Assembly: GCA_017532085.1 (NCBI GenBank) | Contig: JAFXJT010000028.1 | Location: 1 to 51,903, forward strand | Length of the DNA: 51,903 nt | Direction of reading: 5' to 3' | Source of the DNA: Oscillospiraceae bacterium | GTDB taxonomy: Bacteria; Bacillota; Clostridia; Oscillospirales; Ruminococcaceae | Shown here: in pieces, positions 7,163 through 15,874 of the stretch | How positions within the stretch are numbered: the first letter of the stretch is position 1 | Layout of the letters: every line of letters begins with the position of its first letter | Made by a program: the position numbers and the translations under genes | The notes under the pieces: generated by a model | Told to the model about the DNA's origin: nothing | The model's database searches: none | Seen by the model: only the letters and a program-made list of their open reading frames with translations

Positions 7163-8083
7163 ATGCCCGAAGGACAAATGAAACCCATTACCAATCCGGT
7201 TCTTGTGGATGCTATGGCAACCTTTAAAGTTGACCTTACCAATCGTGAGCACGAAAGAGCCTTTCTTGAGGCTGCTATGGAAGCAAAATATCTCATTCCC
7301 GCAATGATCGAGCGCCCCGTGACGCCCCCTGCCGAGGGTGAGCAAATGCAGGCTCGTATCGCATTCCAGATGATGACCAATCAGCAGGGCGATAAGTTTA
7401 TGCCCGCTTTTACCGATGAAATCGAACTGAAAAAGAATCGCAAGCCCGGTGAGCATTTCCAGGTGGCTGTCCTGAGTTTCATGGATTTCTATCGCTTCCT
7501 CAAAACCAATGAGGCAATCAAGGGCGTTGTGATCAATCCCTTTGGCAGCAATCTTTGTCTGGTGCGTCAGCAGATCATCCTGCTGGGCGATCACAACGGC
7601 GATCTGGACGAGCTGGCCGCTGCGGCTGCCCGTGCCAATGCTGCTGCCCGTGCCAATGCTGCTGTAGCACAGCCCTCCAATGCGCTGGGTGCTGCTTCCA
7701 ACAGCCGTGAAGCACAACAGGCTGCGATCCGTCAGGCAATGGCCGATATGGAAGCTGCAAAGGCACAAAGCGAAGAAACACCTGCCGTTTCCGCCATCAC
7801 AGATGATCTGCTGGATGCGGTCAAGGCCTTGCTGAAAAAACAAAAATCGGTCAAGAAAGCCTATATCGAAGAATCCAACGATAACGGCGAGCGCTTCCTG
7901 CTCATTGCTCTGGAAGCCGATGCCAATGCCGATATCGCTGAAATCGGCAATACGATCTCTGCAGAATGCGCAGATTATTCCGATCTGCCCTTTGATTGCG
8001 TCGCAAGCACCTCCATCCGCGCCAAAGATCTCGTAACAAACAACAAGCCCTTCTATGAGAAAAAACGATTTGGCTTCTTTTAA
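7163..8083 (+). CDS. sseB: SseB family protein
   Basis: A protein of 306 residues. The N-terminal half is an SseB-like domain, with a pattern around KYLIPAM, KFMPAFTDEIEL and GVVINPFGSNLCL. The C-terminal part (about 205-306) resembles the SseB C-terminal domain. Between them lies an Ala-rich linker with an 18-base tandem duplication at 7625-7660 (ARANAA repeated). The family is named for enhanced serine sensitivity in E. coli; its molecular role is not known. It is cytosolic. AGGAGG at 7150-7155 fixes the start at 7163; the frame extends upstream without a ribosome site. Confidence 0.82.
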   Translation: MPEGQMKPITNPVLVDAMATFKVDLTNREHERAFLEAAMEAKYLIPAMIERPVTPPAEGEQMQARIAFQMMTNQQGDKFMPAFTDEIELKKNRKPGEHFQVAVLSFMDFYRFLKTNEAIKGVVINPFGSNLCLVRQQIILLGDHNGDLDELAAAAARANAAARANAAVAQPSNALGAASNSREAQQAAIRQAMADMEAAKAQSEETPAVSAITDDLLDAVKALLKKQKSVKKAYIEESNDNGERFLLIALEADANADIAEIGNTISAECADYSDLPFDCVASTSIRAKDLVTNNKPFYEKKRFGFF

Positions 8084-8120
8084 TCCGCTTATACGGATGG
8101 AATGATTGTTTCCGGTTTTT

Positions 8121-8140
8121 ATAACAGCACTTGCTGTTAT
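8121..8140. repeat. Perfect inverted repeat between sseB and the cellulase gene
   Basis: ATAACAGCA, two bases, and TGCTGTTAT form a 20-base palindrome. No T-run follows it, so it is more likely a leader hairpin or an operator than a terminator. Confidence 0.6.
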
Positions 8141-8198
8141 TGAAATGTGCACAGATTTGTACCACTCTGTACACCAATATTATGAAGGGGGAATCTTT

Positions 8199-9938
8199 AT
8201 GAATCTCAAGAAAATGCTGTCTTTGGGTCTTGCAACGATTCTGGCAGCAGGCACGATCAGTTATATGGGTTCTGATCTGCTGAATGCATCATCGGCACAG
8301 GCTGCGGATGATACCAATGATGACTGGCTTCATGCTGTGGGCAGCCGTCTTTATGACAAGGACGGAAATGAAGTCTGGCTGACCGGTGCAAACTGGTTCG
8401 GCTTTAACTGCTCCGAAAACGTTGCCCATGGTCTGTATGCAGCCGATGTGGATGATTTCCTGTCCGGCGTTGCCGATCATGGCATCAATGTCATTCGTTT
8501 TCCCATTTCTTCTGAGCTGATCCTCTCGTGGATGAACGGCGATCCCAATCCTGTCAACAGTGTGCAGGCCGGCTATGAGCCGCCCTATGTTGACATCAAC
8601 CGCGATTTCGTGTTGGAAGATGGCAAAACACTGAAAAACAGTATGGAGATCTTCGATATCATCATCCAGAAATGTAAAACCTATGGCTTGAAGGCATTCA
8701 TTGATATCCATAGCCCTCATGCCGATAACTCCGGCCATAACTACGAGCTCTGGTATGGCAAGGCCGGCATCACCACCGAGCTGTGGATCGAAACGCTGGC
8801 TTGGCTTGCCGAAAAGTATAAGGATGACGATACCCTGCTGGGCTATGACCTGAAGAATGAACCTCATGGCAAGGGTCAGGATGGCTCCAAGGCCGCTAAG
8901 TGGGATGGCTCCACCGACGAAAACAACTGGGCATATGCCGCAACCAAATGTGCCAATGCCATTTTGGCTGTGAATCCGAATGCGCTGATCTTCGTCGAAG
9001 GCGTTGAGCAGTCTATGAAGCGTCCCGGCACCTCCGATTATTGGGGCATGCCCGATTCCCTTACCGATTCACCCTATTACGGTGCTTGGTGGGGCGGCAA
9101 TCTCAGAGGCGCTCGTGAATATCCCATCGTCCCCGATTCCGGCACCAGCCAGATCGTCTATTCTCCTCATGACTACGGTCCTTCCGTTTATGCACAGACT
9201 TGGTTTGATAAGGATTTCACAACCGAGACACTGCTGGAGGATTACTGGTATGACACCTGGGCGTATATGGTAGAAGAGGATATCGCTCCTCTGCTCATCG
9301 GTGAATGGGGCGGTCATATGGACGGCGGCAAGAACCAGAAATGGATGACGCTGCTCCGCGATTACATGATCAACAACCATATCAACCATACATTCTGGTG
9401 CTTGAACCCCAACTCCGGTGATACCGGCGGCTTGCTCAGCTATGATTTCATGACATGGGACAGCGAAAAGTACGGCCTCTTTGAGCCGTCGCTCTGGCAG
9501 ACACAGACCTCCGGCAAATATATCGGTCTGGATCACCAGAAGGCTCTGGGCAACAATGGCACCGGTATCTCCCTCGGCGAATTCTATGCTTCCTATGCCA
9601 AGACCGAAGGCAGTAATCTGGATGGCGGTACCATCGGCTCCAACCCGATCGGTACAACCGCTCCTCCTCAGTCTACTACCACTACCACCACAACCACCAC
9701 TTCGACGACAGCACCCAAGGATTCTCCCACACGTCTCGGTGATGCCAACTGCGATGGCGTTGTCAAAATCGACGATGTTGTGCTGATCAATCGCTTTGTT
9801 GGCGAAGATACGACGATCACCTTCACACAACAGGGCAAAATCAATGCCGATACCGATGGAAGCGGTCTCATTGACAGCTACGATTCCATCCATATCTTGG
9901 AATATCTTGCCGGATTGTCTGCCAGTGTGAGTGGCTAA
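8199..9938 (+). CDS. Dockerin-bearing GH5 cellulase
   Basis: A secreted protein of 579 residues. A signal peptide (1-35) precedes a glycoside hydrolase family 5 domain (about 40-470). Glu221 in LKNEPHG is the expected acid/base and Glu369 in LIGEWGG the expected nucleophile; the context points to endo-beta-1,4-glucanase activity on cellulose. A Thr-rich linker (about 485-505) leads to a type I dockerin (512-575) with calcium loops GDANCDG and ADTDGSG. The protein is therefore expected in a cell-bound cellulosome through a cohesin. The start at 8199 follows AAGGGGG. A strong terminator follows the gene. Confidence 0.93.
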   Translation: MNLKKMLSLGLATILAAGTISYMGSDLLNASSAQAADDTNDDWLHAVGSRLYDKDGNEVWLTGANWFGFNCSENVAHGLYAADVDDFLSGVADHGINVIRFPISSELILSWMNGDPNPVNSVQAGYEPPYVDINRDFVLEDGKTLKNSMEIFDIIIQKCKTYGLKAFIDIHSPHADNSGHNYELWYGKAGITTELWIETLAWLAEKYKDDDTLLGYDLKNEPHGKGQDGSKAAKWDGSTDENNWAYAATKCANAILAVNPNALIFVEGVEQSMKRPGTSDYWGMPDSLTDSPYYGAWWGGNLRGAREYPIVPDSGTSQIVYSPHDYGPSVYAQTWFDKDFTTETLLEDYWYDTWAYMVEEDIAPLLIGEWGGHMDGGKNQKWMTLLRDYMINNHINHTFWCLNPNSGDTGGLLSYDFMTWDSEKYGLFEPSLWQTQTSGKYIGLDHQKALGNNGTGISLGEFYASYAKTEGSNLDGGTIGSNPIGTTAPPQSTTTTTTTTTSTTAPKDSPTRLGDANCDGVVKIDDVVLINRFVGEDTTITFTQQGKINADTDGSGLIDSYDSIHILEYLAGLSASVSG

Positions 9939-9954
9939 ACCATTGTTTCAATGC

Positions 9955-9992
9955 AAAAAACCTGAGAGGTCATAGACTTCTCAGGTTTTTTT
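9955..9992 (+). terminator. Terminator of the cellulase gene
   Basis: AACCTGAGA pairs with TCTCAGGTT and is followed by seven T. An A-run on the other side makes it nearly bidirectional. Confidence 0.9.
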
Positions 9993-10060
9993 CTTTGTGA
10001 TGCATGATTTTCCCGATTTGGGAAATGCTATCAGCAAATCAATCCAATCGGGAGGCCGCA

Positions 10061-11086
10061 ATGAATCAGCCAAATCGTCGGGATGTGATTCCCTTAGCAA
10101 ACAGTCCGTCCATCTGCGCATGGGCAAGCGTGGCAGGAAAAAAAGAAGGCGATGGTCCCATGGGATTTTGCTTCGATCAGATCGAACCGGACAGCCATTT
10201 CGGGAAAGATACTTGGGAACAGGCTGAAAGTGAACTGCAAAGACGCACCGTTTCTCTCCTGCTGGAACATGGTCATCTCAAACAAGAACAGCTGGATGCT
10301 CTGCTGGCCGGTGATCTCATCAATCAATGCACCAGCTCCTCTTTCGGTATCCGCCATCTCAATGTACCCTTCCTCGGCATTTACGGCGCTTGCTCTACCA
10401 TGGCAGAGGGCTTGCTCTTGGCATCCATGCTCGTGGATGGTGGTCATATGGAATATTGCGCCGCTGTGACTTCCTCCCATTTTTCCGATGCAGAACGGCA
10501 ATTTCGATTTCCGCTTTCCTATGGCGGTCAGCGAACTCCCAATGCCCAATGGACAGCAACGGCATCCGGCGCTGTTCTGATATCCCATCAGCAAAAGCCA
10601 CCCTATATCCGTCATGTCTGTGTGGGAAAAATCAACGATCTGGGCATATCGGATGCCAACAATATGGGCGCTGCCATGGCACCGGCTGCCGCTGATACCA
10701 TCCAACGCTTTCTGATGGAAACAAACACGCGTCCCGATGACTATGATGTGATTCTCACCGGAGATCTGGGCGTAGTCGGCAGCAAGCTCCTGTTGGAGCT
10801 GACCGAGCAAAACGGATACCATCTGCATCATGTCCATCGTGACTGCGGCGTTATGATGTTTGACAATACCACACAGGATACCCATGCCGGAGGCTCCGGC
10901 TGCGGCTGTTCTGCCAGTATCCTCTGCGGCTATTTTCTACCCAGGCTTGCCAGCGGCGAGCTGCAAAATCTATTGTTTATCGCCACCGGTGCGCTGTTAT
11001 CCCCAATGCTTTGTCAGCAGGGTGAAACCATTCCGGGCATTGCCCATCTGGTGCATCTCTCGGCAAAACCCAATGAAAAGGAGTGA
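10061..11086 (+). CDS. spoVAD: Stage V sporulation protein AD
   Basis: A protein of 341 residues of the SpoVAD family, which has a thiolase-like fold. Family stretches include FGIRHLNVPFLGIYGACSTMAEGL and the C-terminal AGGSGCGCSAS. SpoVAD binds dipicolinic acid and takes part in its transport into the forespore and release on germination, together with membrane partners SpoVAC and SpoVAE. The start at 10061 follows GGGAGG at 10050-10055. spoVAE follows after 4 bases, so the two are one operon. No spoVAC copy precedes it, unlike the usual spoVAC-D-E order. Confidence 0.92.
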   Translation: MNQPNRRDVIPLANSPSICAWASVAGKKEGDGPMGFCFDQIEPDSHFGKDTWEQAESELQRRTVSLLLEHGHLKQEQLDALLAGDLINQCTSSSFGIRHLNVPFLGIYGACSTMAEGLLLASMLVDGGHMEYCAAVTSSHFSDAERQFRFPLSYGGQRTPNAQWTATASGAVLISHQQKPPYIRHVCVGKINDLGISDANNMGAAMAPAAADTIQRFLMETNTRPDDYDVILTGDLGVVGSKLLLELTEQNGYHLHHVHRDCGVMMFDNTTQDTHAGGSGCGCSASILCGYFLPRLASGELQNLLFIATGALLSPMLCQQGETIPGIAHLVHLSAKPNEKE

Positions 11087-11090
11087 TCCC

Positions 11091-11444
11091 ATGCACTATA
11101 TCTGGGCGTTTCTGGTAGGCGGTGCAATCTGTGTCATTGGTCAGCTGTTGATCGACTTCACAAAGTTGACACCGGCTCGTATTCTGGTGGGATATGTCAT
11201 CACCGGCGTGATCCTCGGTGCACTGGGCATTTATCCCAAGCTCGTTGCGTTTGCCGGTGCCGGCGCATCAGTACCTCTTTCAGGATTTGGCAATCTGCTG
11301 GCGAAAGGAATCCAAGAAGGCATTGCCGAAAAAGGCTTGTTCGGAATTTTCAGCGGCGGTTTGACCTCTGCTGCAGGCGGCATCACAGCGGCGATGCTCT
11401 TTGGATTATTGGCCGCTTTCTGTTTTCGTCCAAAGGATAAATAA
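11091..11444 (+). CDS. spoVAE: Stage V sporulation protein AE
   Basis: A membrane protein of 117 residues with four hydrophobic segments and the family's GILVGY-like and GLTSAAGGITAAMLFG stretches. It belongs to the SpoVAC/SpoVAEb family and is part of the dipicolinic acid channel of the inner forespore membrane. It is co-transcribed with spoVAD, with AAGGAG in the end of that gene. It ends at a hairpin shared with the convergent pilin gene. Confidence 0.92.
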   Translation: MHYIWAFLVGGAICVIGQLLIDFTKLTPARILVGYVITGVILGALGIYPKLVAFAGAGASVPLSGFGNLLAKGIQEGIAEKGLFGIFSGGLTSAAGGITAAMLFGLLAAFCFRPKDK

Positions 11445-11445
11445 C

Positions 11446-11478
11446 AATAAAAAGGCTTCTCCTGATGTAGGAGAAGCC
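11446..11478 (-). terminator. Bidirectional terminator between spoVAE and pilin
   Basis: GGCTTCTCCT (11454-11463) pairs exactly with AGGAGAAGCC (11469-11478). The T-tract is on the minus side, so it mainly ends the pilin transcript. Confidence 0.85.
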
Positions 11479-11486
11479 ATTTGTAA

Positions 11487-12038
11487 TCAACCTTCCAGTT
11501 CATCAGCATCTGAGTAAAGAGTAGAATCCTTTACTGCATAGCCGAGTGCAACATTAGCAGTCCAAGTGCCAGCATATTGATGATAATCATCCGGATTGAT
11601 CGCAATCGGAGAGCTGCCGGGATGGCTACCCTTCATCAGACCAACACCCAGACAACCGTCTCTGCTCAGACGGAACGAAAAGGTTTTCACCTTTGCAACA
11701 TCGCCAAAATACTGCTCGACCTTTGCATAAAGGCGATACAGCAGATTGGTGGATGCCGCATCGGCATTGTCGATGACATCCTGACCGACAACCAGCAAAT
11801 AGTTTTTATACCCCTGTCCGTTTTGATTGCCAAGCGTCGCTACTGCTTCTTCATCACTGAGCAGTTCGACCATACCAACATTCAGCGCATTGTGCAGATT
11901 CTTAGCGTCGCTATTGGCTGCGGAAATCTTGGAACGCGCTACATAACTGATCAAAGCAGGCACCAGAATTGCTGCCAACACACCAATGATCGCAATTACA
12001 ACGATCAATTCGATCAACGTAAAACCCTTTTTCTTCAT
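11487..12038 (-). CDS. Type IV pilin-like protein, second copy
   Basis: A protein of 183 residues with a type III signal: MKKKG, then FTLIELIVVIAIIGVLAAILVPA, with Glu at mature position 5. The prepilin peptidase would cut after Gly5. The first 29 residues are almost identical to the neighbouring pilin, but the globular part differs and ends around a GVGLMKGSHPGSSP motif that has a counterpart there (GVGVMNGAYPGSHP). This indicates duplication followed by divergence. It lies downstream of the first pilin, separated by a strong hairpin, so it is probably expressed at a lower level from the same promoter. Confidence 0.9.
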   Translation of the reverse strand: MKKKGFTLIELIVVIAIIGVLAAILVPALISYVARSKISAANSDAKNLHNALNVGMVELLSDEEAVATLGNQNGQGYKNYLLVVGQDVIDNADAASTNLLYRLYAKVEQYFGDVAKVKTFSFRLSRDGCLGVGLMKGSHPGSSPIAINPDDYHQYAGTWTANVALGYAVKDSTLYSDADELEG

Positions 12039-12083
12039 TCACTTTACCCCTGTTATACTGTCTAAAGCAATATGCTTACATGA

Positions 12084-12110
12084 CGAATGCCCCCAATTCG
12101 GGGGCATTCG
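12084..12110 (-). other. Intercistronic hairpin between the two pilin genes
   Basis: An exact 11-bp stem (CGAATGCCCCC with GGGGGCATTCG) with a 5-base loop lies between the pilin genes. No T-run follows it on the minus strand, so it fits an mRNA-stabilising or partial-stop element better than a full terminator. Confidence 0.75.
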
Positions 12111-12158
12111 CACGCAATAGCTTAAGCTATCAAACTTCAAAGTGGAAATGACTGCAAA

Positions 12159-12701
12159 TCAAACTGTGCCGTCGATACCGTAACCGCAAGCAGCAGTAGC
12201 ATCCCAAGAATCAGTATCGTCGTATACTTCAACGGTCATCTGCTCAGGATGAGAACCCGGATATGCGCCGTTCATAACGCCAACACCAGCACATACGCCA
12301 GTCTTGATGACATTGCCAGCAGCATCGGTCTTAGTGCCATCGCCGAACTGGATTTCCCATGCAGTCAGCTTATCAGCATCGGTGAAGTAGCTGTAAACCT
12401 TAGCCAGCATCTTCGTCTGAACGGTTGCTTGTGCGCTGGTAGCATCGCCCTGAGAGCTCATAGTGTTGGTATCGTTGTCACCGCTAGCGGTGGTCAGCGT
12501 GGTAATGTCCTCATCAGCAGAATCCAGGTCAGTAACTGCAACCTGAACAGCATTGTACAGCTGCTTAGCGTTGGAGTTTGCGGATGTGATCTTGGATCTC
12601 TTCACGTAGCCCAGCATTGCGGGAACGAGAATAGCAGCCAGAACGCCGATGATCGCAATAACAACGATCAGCTCAATAAGAGTAAAACCTTTCTTTTTCA
12701 T
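12159..12701 (-). CDS. pilA: Type IV pilin, probable major subunit
   Basis: A protein of 180 residues. It has a short leader MKKKG, then FTLIELIVVIAIIGVLAAILVPA with Glu5 of the mature form, a coiled amphipathic helix and a Thr/Asp-rich globular head with two Cys that could pair (in GVCAGVG and AACGYG). It is first after a consensus promoter with a leader of about 100 nt and a perfect AGGAGG (12711-12716), which suggests very high expression as the major pilin. R. albus uses related pilin-like proteins for cellulose adhesion. Confidence 0.92.
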   Translation of the reverse strand: MKKKGFTLIELIVVIAIIGVLAAILVPAMLGYVKRSKITSANSNAKQLYNAVQVAVTDLDSADEDITTLTTASGDNDTNTMSSQGDATSAQATVQTKMLAKVYSYFTDADKLTAWEIQFGDGTKTDAAGNVIKTGVCAGVGVMNGAYPGSHPEQMTVEVYDDTDSWDATAACGYGIDGTV

Positions 12702-12727
12702 GATAAGAAACCTCCTCAAATTTGTTT

Positions 12728-12744
12728 GTTCGGTGTTTCCGAAC
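12728..12744 (-). other. Leader hairpin of pilA
   Basis: GTTCGG and CCGAAC are separated by 5 bases in the 5' leader of the pilin mRNA. No known riboswitch core is recognisable. Confidence 0.5.
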
Positions 12745-12808
12745 GGTGTATTTCGGATCACGTGCTTAGAGAATTTATAATGTCCCCCCTGCCGTTCTCC
12801 ATGGTTTT

Positions 12809-12837
12809 AGTATAACATAACCAAATTTATTTGTCAA
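12809..12837 (-). promoter_or_regulatory. Consensus promoter of the pilin genes
   Basis: On the minus strand TTGACA (12837-12832) and TATACT (12814-12809) have a 17-base spacer. It lies in a 275-base gap between pilT and pilA. Confidence 0.85.
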
Positions 12838-12976
12838 TAGTTTTCGATAAATTTACCAGATTATGAATAAACTTTTACGAAACAAGGTTTTTACATGCAA
12901 AATCCAAAACAGTTTTTGCCATGTTGCACAAAAGATGTAACCGAATTGTAACTATTGATCCGAATTTGGTGTTCGA

Positions 12977-14086
12977 TTAGCCGATCACGCCTTCACGAGT
13001 GATGACAGACTGTCCGCCCATAGCAGTGAGATAACGATAGAACTCTGTCTTATCCTGGCACTTCTCAAGCGCATCGATTTCACCGACAGTATTGTTCTTA
13101 ACCAGTCTTGCCAGCTCCTGGTCGAGACACATCATGCCGTGTGCCTTACCTGCCTGGATCGAGGACTGGATCAAGTGGATCTTACCTTCACGAATCTGAG
13201 CAGAAATTGCATCGGTACAAGCCAGAATTTCCATAGCAGCCACACGACCGGTGCCGGACTTCAGCGGCAGCAGTGTCTGCGATACAACGCCGACCAGTGT
13301 ATTGGCAAGCTGTGTACGGATCTGCACCTGCTGATGCTCGGGATATACGTCGATGATACGGTTGATGGTATCGGCGGCAGAGGTGGTATGCAAGGTGGAA
13401 AGCACCAAGTGACCGGTTTCTGCAGCAGTAATTGCAGCTTGAATGGTCTCGAAGTCACGCATCTCACCTACGAGGATAACATCGGGGTCTTCACGAAGTG
13501 CAGCTCTCAGAGCCAGTGCAAAGCCGGGCACGTCAGAACCAACCTCTCTCTGGTTGATCATGCAGCGCTTATGCTCGTGAACGTACTCGATCGGATCCTC
13601 AATGGTGATAACATGAGCACTCTTGTTGCAGTTGATGTAGTCAATCATACCTGCCAGCGTGGTGGACTTACCGGAACCGGTAGGTCCGGTGATCAGTACC
13701 AGACCACGAGGACGCATTGCAAATTCCGACATTACAGGCGGCATGAACAGATCATCCAAAGTAGGAATGTCGTTGCGCAGCAGACGAATGGCGATGGCTG
13801 CGTGTTCACGCTGGAAGAAGATATTGCAACGATGACGATATCCTGCACGGGTCACATAGGAAAAGTCAGTATCCTCACGGCGGCCGACTTTTGCACGCTG
13901 CTGATCATTGCACATTTGCTCAATGATCTCACCGATCATTTCGTCGGTCATTTCAGGATAGCTGCTCATCTTACGGAGCTGTCCATGCAGACGTACAACA
14001 GGGTTGATATTGACTGTGAAATGCAAGTCAGAGCAGCCCAGTGCACGTACATCATCCAGGATCTTATTGATCATAATAGTAGGCAT
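12977..14086 (-). CDS. pilT: Type IV pilus retraction ATPase PilT
   Basis: A protein of 369 residues. It has an N-terminal PAS-like domain, Walker A GPTGSGKS at 134-141, an Asp box around ITIEDPIEYVH, Walker B DPDVILVGEMRD, a His box GHLVLSTLHTTSA, and the PilT-type C-terminal stretch IREGKIHLIQSSIQ followed by GMMCLDQEL. PilT hexamers disassemble pili and drive twitching motility. The gene follows pilB after 42 bases with GGGAGGA as ribosome site, so the two are one transcript. Confidence 0.94.
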   Translation of the reverse strand: MPTIMINKILDDVRALGCSDLHFTVNINPVVRLHGQLRKMSSYPEMTDEMIGEIIEQMCNDQQRAKVGRREDTDFSYVTRAGYRHRCNIFFQREHAAIAIRLLRNDIPTLDDLFMPPVMSEFAMRPRGLVLITGPTGSGKSTTLAGMIDYINCNKSAHVITIEDPIEYVHEHKRCMINQREVGSDVPGFALALRAALREDPDVILVGEMRDFETIQAAITAAETGHLVLSTLHTTSAADTINRIIDVYPEHQQVQIRTQLANTLVGVVSQTLLPLKSGTGRVAAMEILACTDAISAQIREGKIHLIQSSIQAGKAHGMMCLDQELARLVKNNTVGEIDALEKCQDKTEFYRYLTAMGGQSVITREGVIG

Positions 14087-14128
14087 AGGAAATTCCTCCC
14101 GTCTGTTTCCATAATATTCAGATATATT

Positions 14129-15787
14129 TTATACTGCGTAGGTAACACGAACCAGCTCATCCATGCTGGTAACGCCCTGCATAACCAGATCCGATACGTT
14201 GTCACGCAGCAGCTTGGTACCATTGGCTCTTGCCAGAGATTCCAGCTCCTCTTTACCTGCGCCGTTGGCGATCAATATGGAAATACCGGCGGAGCAGTGG
14301 ATGATCTCATGAATTGCGGTACGACCGCGATATCCGCCACCGCACTCATTACAGCCAACTGCATCGTAAATCGGTACAGAATTCTCAATGTGCATGAGCT
14401 TGTTCTCATCGGGAGTAGACATTCTCTGCTTTCTGCACTTCGGGCAGAGTACCTTAACCAGACGCTGTGCCACAACGCCGATCAGAGAAGAGGCTACCAT
14501 GTAAGAAGGAATACCCATATCAACCAGACGAACGATCGTAGATGCAGCATCGTTGGTATGCAAGGTGGAAAGCACCAAGTGACCCGTGATAGCTGCACGA
14601 ATACCGATTTCGGCAGTCTCGCTATCACGCATCTCACCGATCATGATAATATCCGGGTCCTGACGCAGAATGGAACGCAGGGCTGCGGAGAAGGTCATAC
14701 CGGATTTTACGTTAACCTGGCACTGGTTGATACCATCCATCTGCTTTTCCACAGGGTCCTCAACCGTAACGACGTTTACGTCGGGTCTTGCAATTGCGCC
14801 CAGCGCTGCATACAGAGTGGTAGATTTACCGGAACCGGTAGGTCCGGTAACCAGAATCACGCCATGAGGGCACTTGATCATGCTGGTGAACAGCTCATAG
14901 TTATAGTCAGACATACCCAGATCCTGCAGACGACGGGTCTTGATTGCGCCGGTGGAAAGGATACGGATAACGATCTTTTCGCCATGTACCATGGGAAGTG
15001 CGGATACACGGACGTCCAGCGGAATGCCGTCAACGGTCTGAGAAAAACGACCGTCCTGCGGGATTCTCTTTTCAGCAATGTTCATGCCGGAAATCAGCTT
15101 CAGACGTGTGGTGAGCTGGTTATGTACGTTGTTGGATACGTTCATCAGAGGAACAAGGTCACCGTTGACACGAACACGAATCTGCGTATATTTCTCGAAA
15201 GGCTCAATATGAATATCCGTTGCTTCCATACGGAAGGAGTTCTCAACGATCTGTGTTGCCAGCTTAACGATCGGAGCACTCTCAACACGATCCTTGGACT
15301 CGTCATCATCAATGATCTCCTGACCGCCGATGCTGTCGATATCGCCCAGATCAGACATCTGATATGCCTTACCGATTGCTTTCTTGATGGCAGCACGAGT
15401 TGCCAGAACCGGAATACAGTCGAAACCGGTCTTAACCTTAATATCCTCAAGGATATTGAAGTTGACAGGGTCATCGGTTGCGACAGTCAGACGACGGCCG
15501 GTCATGTTGATGGCGATGACGCAGTTGCGCTCTGCCAGATCCTGCGGTACCTTACGTGCGATATCGCCGTCGATCTCAACATTGTTCAGATCCACATAAG
15601 GAACCTTCAGCTTGCCGGACAGTGCCTGTGCGAACTTGACATCAGACATGAAGCCCATCTCGACCAGCACCTCACCAAAACGCTTCTGCTCAGTGGATTC
15701 ATGCTGTCTCTGCAAAACCTGCTGGAGCTGTTCGGGTGTGATGTGGCCCTCTTCCACAAGGTAGTCGCCGATTCGAATGTTTCTCAT
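14129..15787 (-). CDS. pilB: Type IV pilus assembly ATPase PilB
   Basis: A protein of 552 residues. Two consecutive 24-residue N-terminal units (5-28 and 36-59) each start R(I/F)G and carry LVE, G and L at matching positions, the pattern of MshEN domains that bind c-di-GMP. The ATPase core has Walker A GPTGSGKS at 315-322, Walker B around DPDIIMIGEMRD, and GHLVLSTLHTNDA. Four Cys (448, 451, 479, 482) form the usual zinc site. PilB powers pilus extension from the cytoplasmic face. The ribosome site is GGAGG upstream of 15787. It is divergent from the prepilin peptidase gene across 87 bases. Confidence 0.94.
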   Translation of the reverse strand: MRNIRIGDYLVEEGHITPEQLQQVLQRQHESTEQKRFGEVLVEMGFMSDVKFAQALSGKLKVPYVDLNNVEIDGDIARKVPQDLAERNCVIAINMTGRRLTVATDDPVNFNILEDIKVKTGFDCIPVLATRAAIKKAIGKAYQMSDLGDIDSIGGQEIIDDDESKDRVESAPIVKLATQIVENSFRMEATDIHIEPFEKYTQIRVRVNGDLVPLMNVSNNVHNQLTTRLKLISGMNIAEKRIPQDGRFSQTVDGIPLDVRVSALPMVHGEKIVIRILSTGAIKTRRLQDLGMSDYNYELFTSMIKCPHGVILVTGPTGSGKSTTLYAALGAIARPDVNVVTVEDPVEKQMDGINQCQVNVKSGMTFSAALRSILRQDPDIIMIGEMRDSETAEIGIRAAITGHLVLSTLHTNDAASTIVRLVDMGIPSYMVASSLIGVVAQRLVKVLCPKCRKQRMSTPDENKLMHIENSVPIYDAVGCNECGGGYRGRTAIHEIIHCSAGISILIANGAGKEELESLARANGTKLLRDNVSDLVMQGVTSMDELVRVTYAV

Positions 15788-15815
15788 ACCTAACCTCCAA
15801 AATTGAATTTTAATC

Positions 15816-15844
15816 TTGAAAAATCATGTAATCTGTGTTAAAAT
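15816..15844 (+). promoter_or_regulatory. Promoter of the prepilin peptidase gene
   Basis: TTGAAA at 15816-15821 and TAAAAT at 15839-15844 have a 17-base spacer within the pilB/pilD divergent region. I see no equally good promoter for pilB in the same 87 bases. Confidence 0.6.
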
Positions 15845-15874
15845 AACAGTACAAACCATAAAGGAGGTACCGCT

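Noticed and set aside
12702..12808. Possible c-di-GMP riboswitch in the pilA leader
   Set aside because: The idea is attractive because pilin genes in clostridia can have one, but I could not find the conserved core of class I or II; only one simple hairpin is seen.
13139..15793. An 884-codon open frame on the plus strand
   Set aside because: It runs antisense to pilB and pilT, which have complete family motifs. The frame is open because of codon bias in those genes and has no protein character of its own.
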